A DNA stretch of 64,000 bases from Phanerodontia chrysosporium (Eukaryota; Basidiomycota; Agaricomycetes; Polyporales; Phanerochaetaceae): assembly GCA_001910725.1 (NCBI GenBank), contig MJGA01000006.1:1674001-1738000 (forward strand), written 5' to 3'. How positions within the stretch are numbered: position 1 is the stretch's first letter; every line of letters begins with the position of its first letter. Made by a program: the position numbers and the translations under genes. The notes under the pieces were generated by a model. The model ran no database searches. It was given only the letters and a program-made list of their open reading frames with translations, and was not told where the DNA came from. Shown piece by piece: positions 34,042 through 44,865 of this stretch.

Positions 34042-37000
34042 TTACAAATAGTTCCTAGACCGCCAGTACTGGACCCACATCCATGCGTGCCCCTCCGAGA
34101 GCGGCTGTAGCTCACGCATTGTCGGGCTGGAGCGCCGGAGCTCGTCTGTGGCGAAGTTCAGGCCGTTCACGCGGTCTTCTCCTTCCAGGCGAGTTGTGGC
34201 CAGACGTCGGAAGAATGACAGGATCTTCAGCGCAGGCTGAGGAAGCCTACGGTCAGCACAGGAACGACAGCAGCATACCAAACTGCTTACAATTCTCGAG
34301 AGGTCCTCTGCGCTCGCGCTTTCTGACCATGTCTCGAGCTTCGAAACCCAAACGTCCGGCGGAACGACAGGCAGGTCGCCGAGCTCCTCACGGAGCCCTC
34401 GTATGATGACGTCCCACAACGTTGGGTGCGGGTGCACGACGTTCACCAATACGGGCAGAGGCTCAGACGAGACGACCCAGTCGACATAAGCACCGCCGAT
34501 CGCGTCCAGCGGGACCCAGCTGACGGTCTGTGGGATGTCAGCAATTATAGACACAAACAGCATGTCGGAGGGCTACTCACACCGGACATAGCTGGGAGAC
34601 AGCCGAGGGACACACTGGACTTGACCATAATCGGCATCCACTCAGTGGTGCCCCACGCGCCGGTCGCCTTCGACCCGCACGCCTGCCCCATACGCACCGC
34701 CGTCACGCCCAGCCCACGCTCTGCGGCTTTATCCAAGATCTAGTCCACCTGACGTCAGTAACAAAGACCACAATGCAGTGCTGAACTCACCTGCTCTACA
34801 ACGTACTTCGACGCGCTGTAGCCGTTGCTGGTCGCTACCGCCGCATCGGAGAGGGGTCTCTCGGGCACAGGTCCCTGGCTCGCGTCCCAGAGCCCCGCAG
34901 CGCCTATGGAGGAAGTGACCAGCAGCCGGATGGGATGAGACGCGGCGGCACAAACGTCCACGAGCCGGCGCACGCCAGCGATCTGGTCCTCATACGACTT
35001 GAGAGGGAGGTTGAAGTTGACCGTCCACCCATTGTGAATGATGTGTGTGACGGTAGCTAGAAGCTGCGGGGCCAATGTTAGGCTGGGGTCTCGTCGGTCG
35101 CCTGGAAAGACGTGCACGCACTTCCTGATACACAGACGGCTCCAGCCCAAACGTACTCTGGGTGACGTCGCCCGCGAGAGCGCGCAACTTCGACTGGCCG
35201 AGCAGGTCCGTAGGCAAGGCGCGCTCGGCAAACGCATTCTGGAGGCGGTCGAGAGGAGACTGGGCTGAAGGCCGGTTGAGGGTGTATACTCCAGCAATGC
35301 GGTCGTCTGCAAGCAGATAGGCCAATATGTGCGAACCGATGTTTCCTGTGGAACCCGTCAGGAGCACCACAGGTTTGCGCAACGGCGGGGCTGACGACGC
35401 AACTTTCGGTGTCGGAAGAGCTGCGGTGTATTTTCGTACGACGGCCTCGATGTCTGCTGCTTTCACACCAGCAGGGCCGTGAGCTTCGTCGGAGAGCGTA
35501 CGATCGCCGATTCTTCTCAAGAGTGTGGCCAGCGCATGGATCGTAGGATGTTCGAACACGAGATTCGGGGAGACATGCTGCGCCGCCTGCTTGAGGTGTG
35601 GCTCGGGAGAGGCACGCAGCGCGCCGATTATACGGTTGCGGAAGAAGGTTGCGGTGAGGCTGGGCCGTGATGTAACGATGAGCATTTGGAAGGGCAGAAG
35701 AACATGTGGCGCACCTGTCGAAGCCCTGCTGGAAGAGATCTTTGTCAAGCACAGGCTCCTGACCATTGTTCACAGACGCGGCCTGGGCACTAAGCCAGCG
35801 GACCAGGTCAGCCTCGTCCCAAGAATTGGGCAGAACTATGCCCTGGGGATTTGTGCTCTCGTTGACTGTTTCGTAACTACCGGCGGCTTTAATGACGTGA
35901 AGTGGCCACATCAGACACCAGACTTACAGCTTGTCGATCTCCTGTTCGTAGAGCGCAATCGCCGCTTTGCGCTGTATGGTGCCCTTGCCCGCTCTAGGGA
36001 GCGGCTTCTGCGGATGTGTCACAATGATCATCTCCTTGAATATCCTTGCGAATGCAGGGGCGTCGGCATTTGCTTCTTCCACGATGGGCCTGTGCGGTTC
36101 TATGAGACATCCTTCTCATGAAATAAAGCGCAGGAACTGACCAGATCTTGTTACGGAACTGCACTAAGGAGGCTTCGTCGTCCGGGTCGAACGCATGTTC
36201 TGACGAAGGCTCAACTAAAAGCCCGGCTTGCTCCCTTCCCCGGCCAAACACCAGACATCCCATAAGCAGAGGGGAGGTACCGATATGCCCTTCCTGTGGT
36301 ATTGGCACAATCTTCTCTCCTGCAGAAAATGAGCCCACAGATATAGAATGCAACGCGTTGAGCTCACCAGTACTCAACATAATCACGTCATCTTTTCTTC
36401 CAACACTAAAATACCCTTAGCAAGACCCGGCAGGCATTGGTGAATACATACACTTTCCACAGCCCTTTTTTGGTAGGGTGCGGCCTGAACAAGTCTGAAG
36501 TTGCATACGCCTTTTCTCCGGGCACATTGTAGACTGCGAGCGGCCACAAGCCATTATCCTAAGAAGCAGTGAGCTTACCGACAACTGTATGCGCACAGAC
36601 GACTCACAATCAAGACAAGCTCGTACGTCCCATCTCCCTGGGGCATCATCCGCGTCCTGGTACGCGCAGACCACTGAAGCCAGGCCCAGTCTTCGTTCCG
36701 CTCGAGCGGCGGGAGATGCTCCGGCGTGATAGGCTCAGCCCACACCTTGCACGGCGAGCTGAACTCGGTGCCGCCGTACATCGAGCTCAGCGGGACGCCT
36801 GCTGCCACGAGCCGGTCGCCAACGGCCTGCGAAAGCGGGCCGCCGCCGAACGACTGCAGGGCGGTAAGCTACGCTCCAGGTGCTGTGCTCGTAAGACACG
36901 CACCACAAGGCGCAGGGTGCGCATGAAGTCGACGATCTCGTCGTCTCGCGACCATGCCTGGAAGCCGGCCCCATCAGCAGTGCGGTTGAAGGGCATGCAT

Positions 37001-38008
37001 GGGATACATACGTCGACTAGAGACGGCACAAGGGTGATGGCGTCGCACCCGCTGGCCTTGCCCAGCGCGTACATGTTCTGAGGGTGCGGAACCGTCGGTG
37101 GGGCAGGATGCTGTGGCGTGAACACGACGACGCCTTGGCCACTAGTGAGCGGATAAAATAGCTGCTGTGAGAGCCCCATTGCATGAAACGCAGGGAGGCC
37201 CATTGCACAGTAGCGGAGCCCACGGAGACGCGCGCCCGCGATGTTGTCTAGGCGGAGTCAGATTTTGGACACGGTGTGCAGAATGTTAGTAAATACACTT
37301 ACTGACGTTGAACCACTTGTTGAGAAACTCTTGCGTATACGGTATGGACTTGGGAATGCCAGTCGAGCCAGAAGAGTGGATGTATAGAACAGTGCTTTTT
37401 GAGTCCACGGGGGTCTGCGGAGGTGGGTACGGTTCGAACATCGCGTCCTCACTAGCGCCAACTAGACTTGGGAATACGGTGCAGAGGGAGGGCATGTGGT
37501 GAACATGCAGAGGCCGGCCCTTCTTTTCTTGGCCTGACCGTACGTCGGCCATGAGCGTGCCCACTAGCTCATTGCAGACGACTCGGGTGCAGGACGTCGC
37601 GTCGAGAAGGCAGGAAACGGCATGCGCAGAGTTCCGAGGAGATATCGCGTACGGCTGTTGTGGACAAAACTGTCAGCAACAGCCACCGTTTTGCAAAACA
37701 ATTTTACTCGCCACTAGTCCCGCGCGAAATGACCCGAGGAGCAACGCGACGTACAGCACCGTATCCGTGTGGAGGATTAAACCGATGGTTTCACCTTCCT
37801 TGCCTTCCCTTTTGGGCCGAAGAATGTGGGCGACAGTGTGACTCGCTCTCGCCATGTCCGCGAACGATAGAGACGTCAGCTTTGACGGATCGTCACGGGA
37901 AGGGAAGATGAAGAACGGTCGCTGTGCATTGTACTTGACGTTGTAGTCCAGATATTCGACAAGTGTGGACAGCGCGCCGTCTCCCGGTGGAATGAGAGGT
38001 TTAAGCAT
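34042..38008 (-). CDS. NRPS-like adenylation-thiolation-reductase enzyme
   Basis: Fourteen exons, from 38008-37715 to 34236-34042, join in phase to 1,094 residues with no correction. The adenylation domain covers about 1-535: LYIHSSGSTGIPKSI is the P-loop core, YGGTE and GRKDDVIMLSTGE are later cores, and GKGTIQRK carries the C-terminal lysine. A carrier domain follows with pantetheine Ser628 in GFDSLTATFF. The reductase domain has the Rossmann motif LLTGSTGNIGSHIL and the catalytic YSASK pair. Such enzymes activate a carboxylic acid as an adenylate, load it on the carrier and release an aldehyde with NADPH. It lacks the longer N-terminus of Lys2 aminoadipate reductase, so an aryl-acid or other specialised acid reductase is more likely; the substrate cannot be told from sequence. 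Confidence 0.93.
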
Positions 38009-38523
38009 ATTCAGAGAAGAGTGAGTTTTGCGAGGGCAAGGGTCAGGCCGTTAAATAGAATAGTTCCGCCGCGAAGCACGCGTCCTGTACGGCGCCGGAG
38101 ACGTAAGGACGTTTGGTCGAGGGGTGAAACATACTAAATTTAGTCGCCGTCTATCATTGACCGGGAGCATTGACTTTGTCATGAAAGTTACGGAGACGGG
38201 GCGTGCAATTGGCTGGATTTACCGCAGCCACTTCGGGGCGCCTAAGCTGTCTGGACGATAGCGTAGGAGTTGCCGCGACGATGAAACGTGGAAGCGGACA
38301 CGCCGAAGAGGAGACCGAAGGCCTGCAATGTGGGTCTACATGCCGCATGCGCCGATTTGCAAGACTGAGTGACACGTCTCTCATCCTGTTTACTCTGTCT
38401 TCAAGTCAAGAGTTTCGTTCCGGGTCAGTGCAGAAAGTGGCGCACTTTATAATCGGATACCTCCGGCCGCCACCAAGTGCGCGCCTAATCTTGGGTACAG
38501 GTCTGCGTCGGTTAGTGTCTAAG
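38009..38523. promoter_or_regulatory. Promoter side of the A-T-R gene and 3' side of BMS1
   Basis: 515 bp between two minus-strand genes, AT-rich around 38130-38160. No clear TATA box or gene is seen. Confidence 0.45.
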
Positions 38524-41500
38524 TTACGTCTTTCTCCGCTTGCTGCTCCTGCCCTCCTCCTTGTCTGCCTCCCGCTTGCTCTTCATCCCCGCCGCACGCA
38601 TGTACTCCTTCCGCTTCTCCTTCTCCTTCTCGCTCTTCTGCGCCTCCTCCTTCGCGACCTTCTTCCGGTGCGCCTCCTTGCGCTCGTTCTGCTTCTCTTC
38701 CGGCGCGCAATCTGGTCCTTGCGCAGCGCACGCATCTGCTGCAGGAGCGCCATAGCCTTCTTCTCCTCAGGCTCCATCACGACCGCTCGCTTCTGCATGT
38801 ACGTCGGCTTGCTCTGCGCCTTCATGAGCTTCGGTTTCGACGCGTACGGCAGCGCCGCCTGCAGCTTTTTCGGGATCTTAAGCGTGTTGAAGCGCCGAGG
38901 CTGCCGCTCGATCTTCTTATACGTCGAGTTCACGTTCAGGGCGTCTTCAGACCCTCTTCGCGCCGCACCTGCCCAGTCAGACGCATGCCCTGCCAGCGGC
39001 TCTTGTCCGATAGCAGAAGCGACGTAACCGGGTTGTAAAACTTGCGCGGCTGAATCGAGTACCATGCCCTCAAGAACACGATGTCTGGGACACAAGTGAG
39101 ATTGCGGTGAACATAAGCGACAAAAGAGGCACTTACCACTCATGAGGATCTTGTCCTCGAAGGTCGCACGGAAAGCGCCGTCAGGCTTCGGCAACGCCTT
39201 CTTCACCTGACCACGAATGCCAGACACGGTACGGATGTTCGCGCCCTCGAATTTGGCGACCTCGAGTGCGCTGCTGAACATGTCCTTGATGAACGCCGTA
39301 TTTTTGAAGATCTTGTACGGCACACCCGTGAGCTTGAGCTTCTTCACGATCTTCGTCGAGCGGTCAATGTCGAGCACAACTCCCGTCGCGGACACGCGGA
39401 AGCCCGAAACGTCGCTCGCCAGCGAATTGAACGCGCAGAAGCCCGTGTTCGGCAGCGCCACGGGGCCGTAGAATGTCGCGTAGCAGTGCATGTGCTCGGG
39501 GGTGTACTTGAGCATGCGCATCCGGATCGAGTGGTCGTCGAGCGAGTAGATCGGTATGCTCTGGAACCGCCGCCAGCCGAGCGAGAAGATGAGCGGGTCG
39601 TTCGTCTTCAGCGTCTTGGCGTACCACCGGTGCCGCTTGATGCGCACTTGCACGAACCCGAAGCGCTCCTCCGCAGGCAGCAGTCCACCGACAATGATCG
39701 GGTAGGCCGGATCGAAGTTCTCTATCATCTCTGCCGGCACGTCCGCAAGCTCGATACGCACGTACGAGCCCGGCCGGTAGCCCTCGACGAGCGCACGCGC
39801 CTCGGGTCCATCTCCTCGAACTCGGCACGGTTCAGCTGCAGTTGGCGTGCGATCTCCTCCTTCTTCTCGTCGTAGAAGTCCATCTTCGAGCTCTCCGGGT
39901 CGTCGTACTGCTCATCGAACTTCTTCTTGAGCAGCTCCTTTTTGGCCGCAAGTGCGGCAGCACGAGCAGCCTCGGAGTCTTCACTGGCGCCCGCGTTCAC
40001 CTGGCCGTCGCCCTGCGCCTCCAGGTCGACGAAGTCAGCGCCGCCTTCAAGGTCTTCGTAACCTTCGTCGCCGCCGCGTCACCAGTGCTGGAGCTGCCGG
40101 TGATGAAGAGGTTTCGTATCGAGTTCAGAAGCTCCTCGTCTTCCCAGGCCTTGAGGGCTTCGGCGTCGATCTTTTCCTTGGTCATGTCAAGGTCCTCCTC
40201 CCCGTCGCCGACGGTTCCCTTGGACTTGATGGTGAAGAAGTCATCCTCCTCGTCCTGTGTTTGGTCCTGCGAGCTGGGCGAGTCACCGCGGAGGATCTGC
40301 TCGGGAGTGAGCGACGACGAGTAGATGAGCTTGATCCAGTCTTTGCGTCGTCTGCGGTTCTGGTCTTCAAAGGATGCAGCCGCTTTCTCCCCAAGGTTCG
40401 CCTTCCACTGGGGGACCTCCTCCTCATCTTCATCCAGGCCATCCTCATCGTCAGACTGTACGTGCACGTCCTCCTCGTCGCCGAAGCGTACGCGAGCACC
40501 AGCCCGGGACCGGGGCGCCTCGTCGTCCTCGTCGTCCTCGAAGTCGCCCATGTCGGAGTCGCTATCCGCGAAGTCCACCGTCTTCCCTTGTCTGTCGTGA
40601 CCGGTCGGCAGCCCTCGTGTCCCACGGCGAACATTCCGTGGCGCTGAGCGGCCTCGGTCGCCGGACGCTTGCCCCTCGTCGGCCTCATCTTCGTCGCCAT
40701 CCGCCTCCTCATCCGAGCCTTCGATTTCCGCATCCGAACCCCACTCCTCCTCGTCCTCGGACCCCTCAAACTCATCCTCGTCCTCTTCGCCAGACAAGTC
40801 GTCTTCGTCCTCGTCCTCCGAGCCACTGTGTAACCGGCTGGGTCCTGGGTCGACCGAGAGCGGCTTTGTTGAGGAGCCGAAAAGCTTGATCTGACTACGG
40901 GCGACGGCATCGTCGAGAGTTGTGTTGACATCTTGCAGGTCCATGACCATGCGCTCGCCTTCGCCCTGGGGAACTGAGGTGCACTGTCAAGGCTTGTGAT
41001 GGATTCATTTTAGCTTTGAGTGCGTACCTTCGTTGTTACCCCTAGTGAAGCTACCAGGAACATTGATGTACACAGCATCCTTGTCGTACATGACACCACC
41101 GATGTCGCTCATGGGCGCATGTACAAGCAGCTTCTGCTTCTCGCTGAGCTTGCGGCGCTTTTCGCTGTCTGCGTCGGGGAGCGGGCACGGGTCACCGAGC
41201 TTCGTGATGCTCTTGACCTGCAGGTCGCCGACACCAGGTATGTGCACCTTGCTGCCGTGACGCATATTCGTGCCGCGAAGGTAACCGTAGACGGTCACGG
41301 TGCGGTCGCACTTGCCCTTGCTCGCACGCACCTCCTCGCGTGGCGTCAGGTCTTCGATACGATCCGCGAGCATGTATGGGTGCGAGTTGCGAAAGACGAG
41401 GGGGCGGAACTTCATGACACTGATGAAGCGCGAGAGGTTCAGGATTTCTGTGTCTGGGTAGCGGCCGTTGAGGACACCGGAGAGGTAGAAGAGCTTGGCG

Positions 41501-42223
41501 CCCTGGTATATCTCGGTCCAGAATCGCTTCTTGAGGGCCTTTTTGGTATCTTTAAGTGTGGACGCCTTTTTAATGAGGTCGAGGTGGGTCAAGACACCGA
41601 TAACTTTTGGGAAACCGTGGGCTTGGAGGATGTTCAGGAACTCGAACGTTTCCTGAGGGGAGTTTAAAAGATATACTAGAGGCGAATGACAGACGACGCA
41701 CCATCTCAAACCCGTACGAGCCGTCAATCATCAACAAGACCAAGTCCGCCACCTTCGCAATGTCAATCATGGAATTGAGGTCGTTGTTGCATTCGATGAA
41801 CGTTATCCGCTTCTTCTTGCCACTGACGACCGTGATAGGCCCTTGGACATGGTTAAGCGTCTGCTTCGTATAACGTCGGACCAAACTCTTCACCAGAGTT
41901 GTCTTCCCGACACCAGGAGGGCCAACAATGGCTACGACGACCGGGGGCGGCTCGTCTTCGGGGGTGCGGTTCACGAGGGGAACATGGAGGCGCGTCTGGT
42001 CGCGCTCGACATTGCGGCGGCCCTGCCTCTCTGCCCTGCGTCCGGACTTGGGGGCGAATGCCTGCGACGGGCGGGTTCAATCCAGAGACACTCTCGACGG
42101 CAGAGGCGGGCGACGCACCTTTTCGTTGAAGCCATGCTGCTTCTCCTTGCCCTTTCCCTTCTTCTTCTCCGCCTTTGCGCCGGACTGCGCTGGTCTGTGG
42201 GCCTTGTGTTGTCTGTCGTCCAT
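38524..42223 (-). CDS. BMS1: Ribosome biogenesis GTPase BMS1
   Basis: Five exons (42223-42119, 42061-41702, 41652-41028, 40973-39137, 39084-38524) give about 1,163 residues. BMS1 is an essential GTPase of the small-subunit processome that recruits Rcl1 for 18S rRNA maturation in the nucleolus. A basic N-terminus precedes the G domain ([18 protein letters not shown], then [10 protein letters not shown]). A long acidic Asp/Glu/Ser segment follows, then the conserved C-terminal region ([53 protein letters not shown]) and a Lys-rich tail ending SSKRRKT. Four single G/C losses (about 40071-40075, 39804-39806, 38939-38941, 38700-38701) break the frame at conserved positions. Confidence 0.95.
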
Positions 42224-42593
42224 CGTCCTGCGAGGCGTGAGCAGACGAGCGCAGCTTTACACCTCCGCGCGCCTCCCGACATTTTTTGATCTCCCATCAG
42301 ATCACGCCCCGGCGTCTCTTTGCCGCCAAAGCGCCGGTCACCCGACGACTGCTGTGTCTTCGCCAATGTGTGCACATCGCACAAATACTGTACGCCGTAC
42401 CGGTCTGTCTCACGAATCTCGAGTTAGCCACAGGACTGATACTTAAACTCGTGCAGTATGTGCATCTACCCTTCAATCGAGCCATACACTAAGGTTCCAG
42501 GACACACCAGGTCCAATAATATTCCGAGTCTCATGTACATATGCATCTCCAAGCGCCGCCAAAAATCCATATGAGTGCCACGAATATAGGGCT
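42224..42593. promoter_or_regulatory. BMS1 promoter and 3' end of the racemase-like gene
   Basis: This 370 bp gap lies between two minus-strand genes. No gene and no clear TATA box are seen. Confidence 0.4.
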
Positions 42594-44284
42594 TCACAGC
42601 TTGGATTTTTCTCCAACAGACACCCCAATAACTTTGCCCGCGAGTAGCCCTCCAATTTCTTGCTCACATAAACCAAGTACCTCCTGCAGAACTTCCACAG
42701 TATGTTGGCCAGGCGTGAGATACCCGCTGCTTGTAGTAAGTGACCAGAAAGTCCATTTCTGTCACTACTTGAGGGACCGGATCTGTCATTCCTGAGCGCC
42801 GGAGTTCGCGACAGCAAGGGATGAGGTGTTGGTGCAGCGCCGTCAACGGACTCTTCTGCAGAGGACAGCCCTGCTGCCTCTGTAGGGCTGAGTACTGGAA
42901 GGGCGCATGCATCCGAACCTGCATGTGCGTGAGTGTTTGGTCGTCGCGCCGCCTGCAAATTGACTAGCTACCCACCATGGAAGACCTGCGCCCAACGATC
43001 ACGGTCGTACATCCTAAACCCATCCTCGAGCAACTCTCGCAACTTTGGCCACTCGTTATCGCGGTCATACTGCCGCGCCAGCGTTGGCGTCCAGCTTTTG
43101 AAGCGCTCTTGCAGATAGCCCGGAGGCAAGACGGCGAGGAAACGGTCGAGGAAGGCCGCATAGAAGCGCGGCTCAAGGCATCCGACGCTCATCCAGCGGC
43201 CGTCGGCGCAGGTGTACACATTGTAGAAAGGCGCGCCACCGTCGAGTGTGTGCTGCATGCGCGGGGTGGGGCGGGATGAGGAGGCCGTAACGAACGCGGA
43301 AAGGAAGGGACCCGAAAGAGGCTGGGCGGGCTGTTCTCCGGAGAGCGCAGTGCAGAGGACAGTGGATATGTGGAGAGGTAGCGCGTCCCTGAGACCTGCA
43401 GGTGGCGTGAGGAGGAAGGCTCAACGCTGCAAGTACATAGCGCCTACCATGTCCGTGCTGACGACTTGCCCGAGCCCACTACGTGAACGCTCGATGAGCG
43501 CAAGTAGAATGCCGAGTGCGCAGGTCATGCCGCCACCACCGAAGTCCGCCAGAAGATTGAGCGGGAAAGAAGGTTTGTCAGCCGTACCGGGAAGCATCTG
43601 AAAACGTCGGTAAGCTCGGGATATGGTGGATGTATAGCACCTACAGAAAGCACGCCGCTTAAAGCTAGATAGTTAATATCATGCCCTGTCTCGAACATTT
43701 GAGTGGACGGACAAGAAGGTAGCCAATGTACAGACCAGCCATGTCTTTGTGAGGACCTACTCCCGGAACGTTAGGCACACGACTTGTATTGAAGTCCATT
43801 CTACAGACCTTTGGGCGCAAAACTAATCGCGAACCTTGTCAACGGTGAGGCATCTCGCTCCTAGGAACGCTGCTCACCCTGCAAGACGAGCGAAGACAAG
43901 TCTCCTATTGAGACCGTCATGGCCATGCTCGGAACCAAGGAACACATCCGGACCAAGGCCCATACGTTCCATGACACCAGGCCTAAACGGGTCAATTACG
44001 ACGTCCGCACTCGCCACCAGTCGCCGGGCGAGGGCAAGGCCAGCAGCACTCTTGACGTCTAGCGCGACCGACCGCTTGTGCCGCGCAAGCGTGTCAGCCG
44101 AGGAGGCTCCGACTCTGTCTATACGTATCACGTCGGCACCCCAGTCAGCCAGGATGAGGCCAGCGAAGGGCCCTGGGGCAAGGCCTGCGAACTGGTGATC
44201 GGAGGTCAACCATATCCGGCCGTGCAGACTAGGACGGGGCTTTGTGGCACGTACCTCGATGACTCGGAGGCCATTTAATGCCAT
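42594..44284 (-). CDS. Alpha-methylacyl-CoA racemase-like family III CoA transferase
   Basis: Eight exons: 44284-44255, 44191-43878, 43822-43809, 43756-43736, 43685-43645, 43597-43448, 43395-42976 and 42918-42594, for 438 residues. The start [10 protein letters not shown] spliced to [20 protein letters not shown] is the CoA-binding signature of the CaiB/AMACR group. [10 protein letters not shown] and LLADFGGGG carry the active-site region, and [18 protein letters not shown] and HPLLSRTPA are racemase-type motifs. AMACR inverts the 2-methyl configuration of acyl-CoAs before peroxisomal or mitochondrial beta-oxidation. Exons 3 and 4 are 14 and 21 nt. Two bases are missing (43324-43326 and 42744-42745). 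The end GEKSKL is close to, but not clearly, a PTS1 signal. Confidence 0.9.
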
Positions 44285-44865
44285 TTCCACCTTATTACTA
44301 GCTTTGTAGACGACTGTACGGGAGCACGTCAAACTGTAGAAAGGGTGCTGGACCCGCAGGTTTAAGTATAACTGGCTGGCAGCGCAGCGCCCGACCGGCA
44401 AGAGACATGGCCGAGCCGGGGTGCGCGCCTGCCCAAGCTCAACTTGCTTGAGCCTGTCAAGCATTGGCAAAGGAGAAGACATATTCTTCAACGATTACAA
44501 ACGTGGCGTACGTACCCGACTAGATATCGGACGTGAAGGAAAGGAAAACCACAATCCTACGTCGCAACTAGAGTAAGGCGGCAGCGCCGCAAGGCAAGCG
44601 ACACTGACTGTGCGCTCCGCGACCGCTAGGCGTCGGCTTCTCGAGTTGTTCGGTGTCCTATTGCGAGTCCGAGTCGATGCAGAGATCACACTGCTGAATG
44701 CTTACAATATTCGCAGATACGACATCGAATTACGCGAAAGTATAGCTAGCGCAATTCGGGTTATGATGATACACTGGGAGAATGAAGGCATCATAACGCG
44801 GGAGGTTGGTCAGTGTTGAAACTGCCTGAAACTGCTTTGGCTACAAACTGTCCAACACCGAGTCC
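44285..44865. other. Intergenic between two minus-strand genes
   Basis: It holds the racemase-like gene promoter. No other gene is supported. Confidence 0.45.

Noticed and set aside
36854..36903. A 35-nt intron (acceptor at 36869) in the A-T-R adenylation domain
   Set aside because: The 50-nt version (acceptor at 36854) gives RLVSFGGGPLSQ, which matches adenylation domains better, and a normal intron length.
44285..44865. Small plus-strand frame around 44610-44819
   Set aside because: 69 codons, no homology, no splice partners, AT-rich composition of an intergenic stretch.
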